A stretch of 6,189 bases of DNA from an uncultured Clostridium sp. GTDB taxonomy: Bacteria; Bacillota; Clostridia; TANB77; CAG-465. The stretch spans positions 1 to 6,189 of the forward strand of contig CAJLBR010000053.1 of the NCBI GenBank assembly GCA_905204915.1. The letters are read 5' to 3'. This document shows, in pieces, positions 5,196 to 6,189 of the stretch (positions are counted from its first letter, which is position 1; every line of letters starts with the position of its first letter). Below the pieces are notes generated by a model, which saw only the letters and a program-made list of their open reading frames with translations, had not been told where the DNA came from and did not search any database. A program made the position numbers and the translations under genes.

Positions 5196-6189
5196 TGAAA
5201 ACAATTTTAGAGTGGTTTAAACCAGGTGCTAGAGTAAAAAGATACATGCTCTTACAAATAGTATCAATAGCAGTATTTATATATGGAGTTATATCACTAA
5301 AATCAACTTTAGATATAAGTAAAACAAAACTTATAGCATATATTATATTGCTTACACTTTCAGCATTTGGAATAATATTCTCATTTATATTTGCACAAAG
5401 AAATATTTTATATATATCTTTGAAAAATATAGCTAGAAAAAACAAAAGTATAAAAGTTAAGAAGCTATTATATGGTGATCCTAAAATAAGAAAAGGACCA
5501 AAAATAGTTGTAATTGGTGGTGGTAGTGGCCTACCAAATCTACTTAAAGGACTTAAAGAATATACTGCTAACATTACAGCAATAGTAAATGTTTCTAATG
5601 ATGATTTAACACTTAGTAGCGCGTTAAGTAATGAAGAAAAATTAACAACTGGAGACTTAAGAAAATGTATTGCTGCACTTTCTACAACTGAAAATGAAAT
5701 GGCAAAGCTACTTACTTATAAAGCAGACAACTCAAGTAGAGGAATGTCTATTGGAAATATGGCAATATCTGCTCTAATAGATATTACAGGAAGCTTTGCA
5801 AAAGCAACACAAAAATTGTCTGAAATATTTAATATGCAAGGAAACATTTATCCGGTAACTACAGAAGATTTAATTTTATGTGCTGGACTTGATAATGGTG
5901 ACGTTATAGTTGGTAAAGAAAATATAGTTACAAGAACTAGAGAAACAAAAAGCAGAATTAAACAAATCTTTTTAAAAGATGGAAATGCTAAAACTTTACC
6001 AGAAGTAGTTGATGCTATAAAAACAGCTAATGTAATTGTTTTAGGACCAGGTTCATTATACACATCTGTATGTTCAAATTTATTACTTGATGAAGTTTCT
6101 AAAGCAATAGCAAAATCTAGAGCTAAAAAAGTTTATATTTCAAATATAATGAACCAACCAGGTGAAAGTGATGGATATACTTTAGCGAT
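5195..6189 (+). CDS. yvcK: YvcK/CofD-like protein with N-terminal membrane anchor (3' end outside window)
   Basis: The frame is open from ATG 5195 to the window end, giving 331 codons plus two bases. Residues 1-15 are basic (WFKPGARVKRY), followed by two hydrophobic segments (about 18-34 and 46-67) and a basic linker, a layout common in clostridial YvcK. The Rossmann-like domain starts at about 102: VVIGGGSGLPNLLKGLKEY (105-123), NITAIVNVSNDD (126-137), TTGDLRKC (151-158), RGMSIGN (182-188), VTTEDLILCA (221-230), VIVLGPGSLYTSV (280-292), and YISNIMNQPGESDGYT (314-329, family NVMTQPGETDGYT). YvcK controls cell wall synthesis and growth on gluconeogenic carbon sources, binding UDP-sugars in some species. 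Two loops differ from the usual: family DDGGSSG reads NDDLTLSS (135-142) and GHSFGN reads GMSIGN (183-188). It overlaps the murB stop by one base, with GGAGG at 5181-5185 as ribosome site; rapZ, often upstream, is absent. Confidence 0.92.
   Translation, partial: MKTILEWFKPGARVKRYMLLQIVSIAVFIYGVISLKSTLDISKTKLIAYIILLTLSAFGIIFSFIFAQRNILYISLKNIARKNKSIKVKKLLYGDPKIRKGPKIVVIGGGSGLPNLLKGLKEYTANITAIVNVSNDDLTLSSALSNEEKLTTGDLRKCIAALSTTENEMAKLLTYKADNSSRGMSIGNMAISALIDITGSFAKATQKLSEIFNMQGNIYPVTTEDLILCAGLDNGDVIVGKENIVTRTRETKSRIKQIFLKDGNAKTLPEVVDAIKTANVIVLGPGSLYTSVCSNLLLDEVSKAIAKSRAKKVYISNIMNQPGESDGYTLA

Noticed and set aside
5176..5574. Minus-strand open frame of 132 codons over the murB-yvcK junction
   Set aside because: It is antisense to the conserved YvcK N-terminus and lacks expression signals; hydrophobicity comes from the antisense of membrane segments.

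Overview
The window comes from a very AT-rich genome with strong Gram-positive style signals. These include near-consensus sigma-A promoters with 16-17 bp spacers, GGAGG-type ribosome binding sites, a TTG start and a compact stem-plus-U-run terminator. Together with an A-domain-less FtsY, a membrane-anchored YvcK and a murB-yvcK pair, this points to a low-GC Bacillota, most likely a clostridium-like lineage. Species cannot be named from the sequence alone.

Layout from left to right. (1) The 3' end of a divergent dprA-like gene (DNA uptake/recombination loader) runs to 383. (2) A perfect-consensus promoter drives a single AI-2E family membrane transporter/permease gene (450-1610). It ends in a perfect 10-bp hairpin that can terminate transcription from both sides. 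(3) Two genes lie on the minus strand and converge on that terminator: a short aspartate kinase (2156-3154) and, downstream of it, an unidentified 138-residue charged protein (1644-2060). The small gene has its own strong promoter. Its base composition is about 43% GC by hand count, against roughly 17-30% in sampled neighbouring lines, and its codon use is clearly foreign. (4) A 185-bp divergent intergenic region (3155-3339) carries the ftsY promoter, a weak candidate lysC promoter and inverted repeats. (5) A plus-strand block ftsY-murB-yvcK follows: the SRP receptor GTPase, UDP-N-acetylenolpyruvoylglucosamine reductase, and a YvcK/CofD-like protein cut by the window end. murB and yvcK overlap by one base, so they are probably translationally coupled.

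Functionally most of the window is housekeeping: membrane protein targeting (ftsY), cell wall precursor synthesis and its metabolic control (murB, yvcK), and entry to the aspartate family pathway (lysC), which feeds lysine and diaminopimelate to the wall. No mobile element, CRISPR array, RNA gene or defence system is visible. The parts that deserve a second look are the foreign-looking orphan gene, the aspartate kinase that lacks most of one ACT domain, the altered signature loops in YvcK and DprA, and the missing rapZ between murB and yvcK. Three starts were moved from the longest-ORF start on the basis of ribosome binding sites: 2060, 3340 and 4284.
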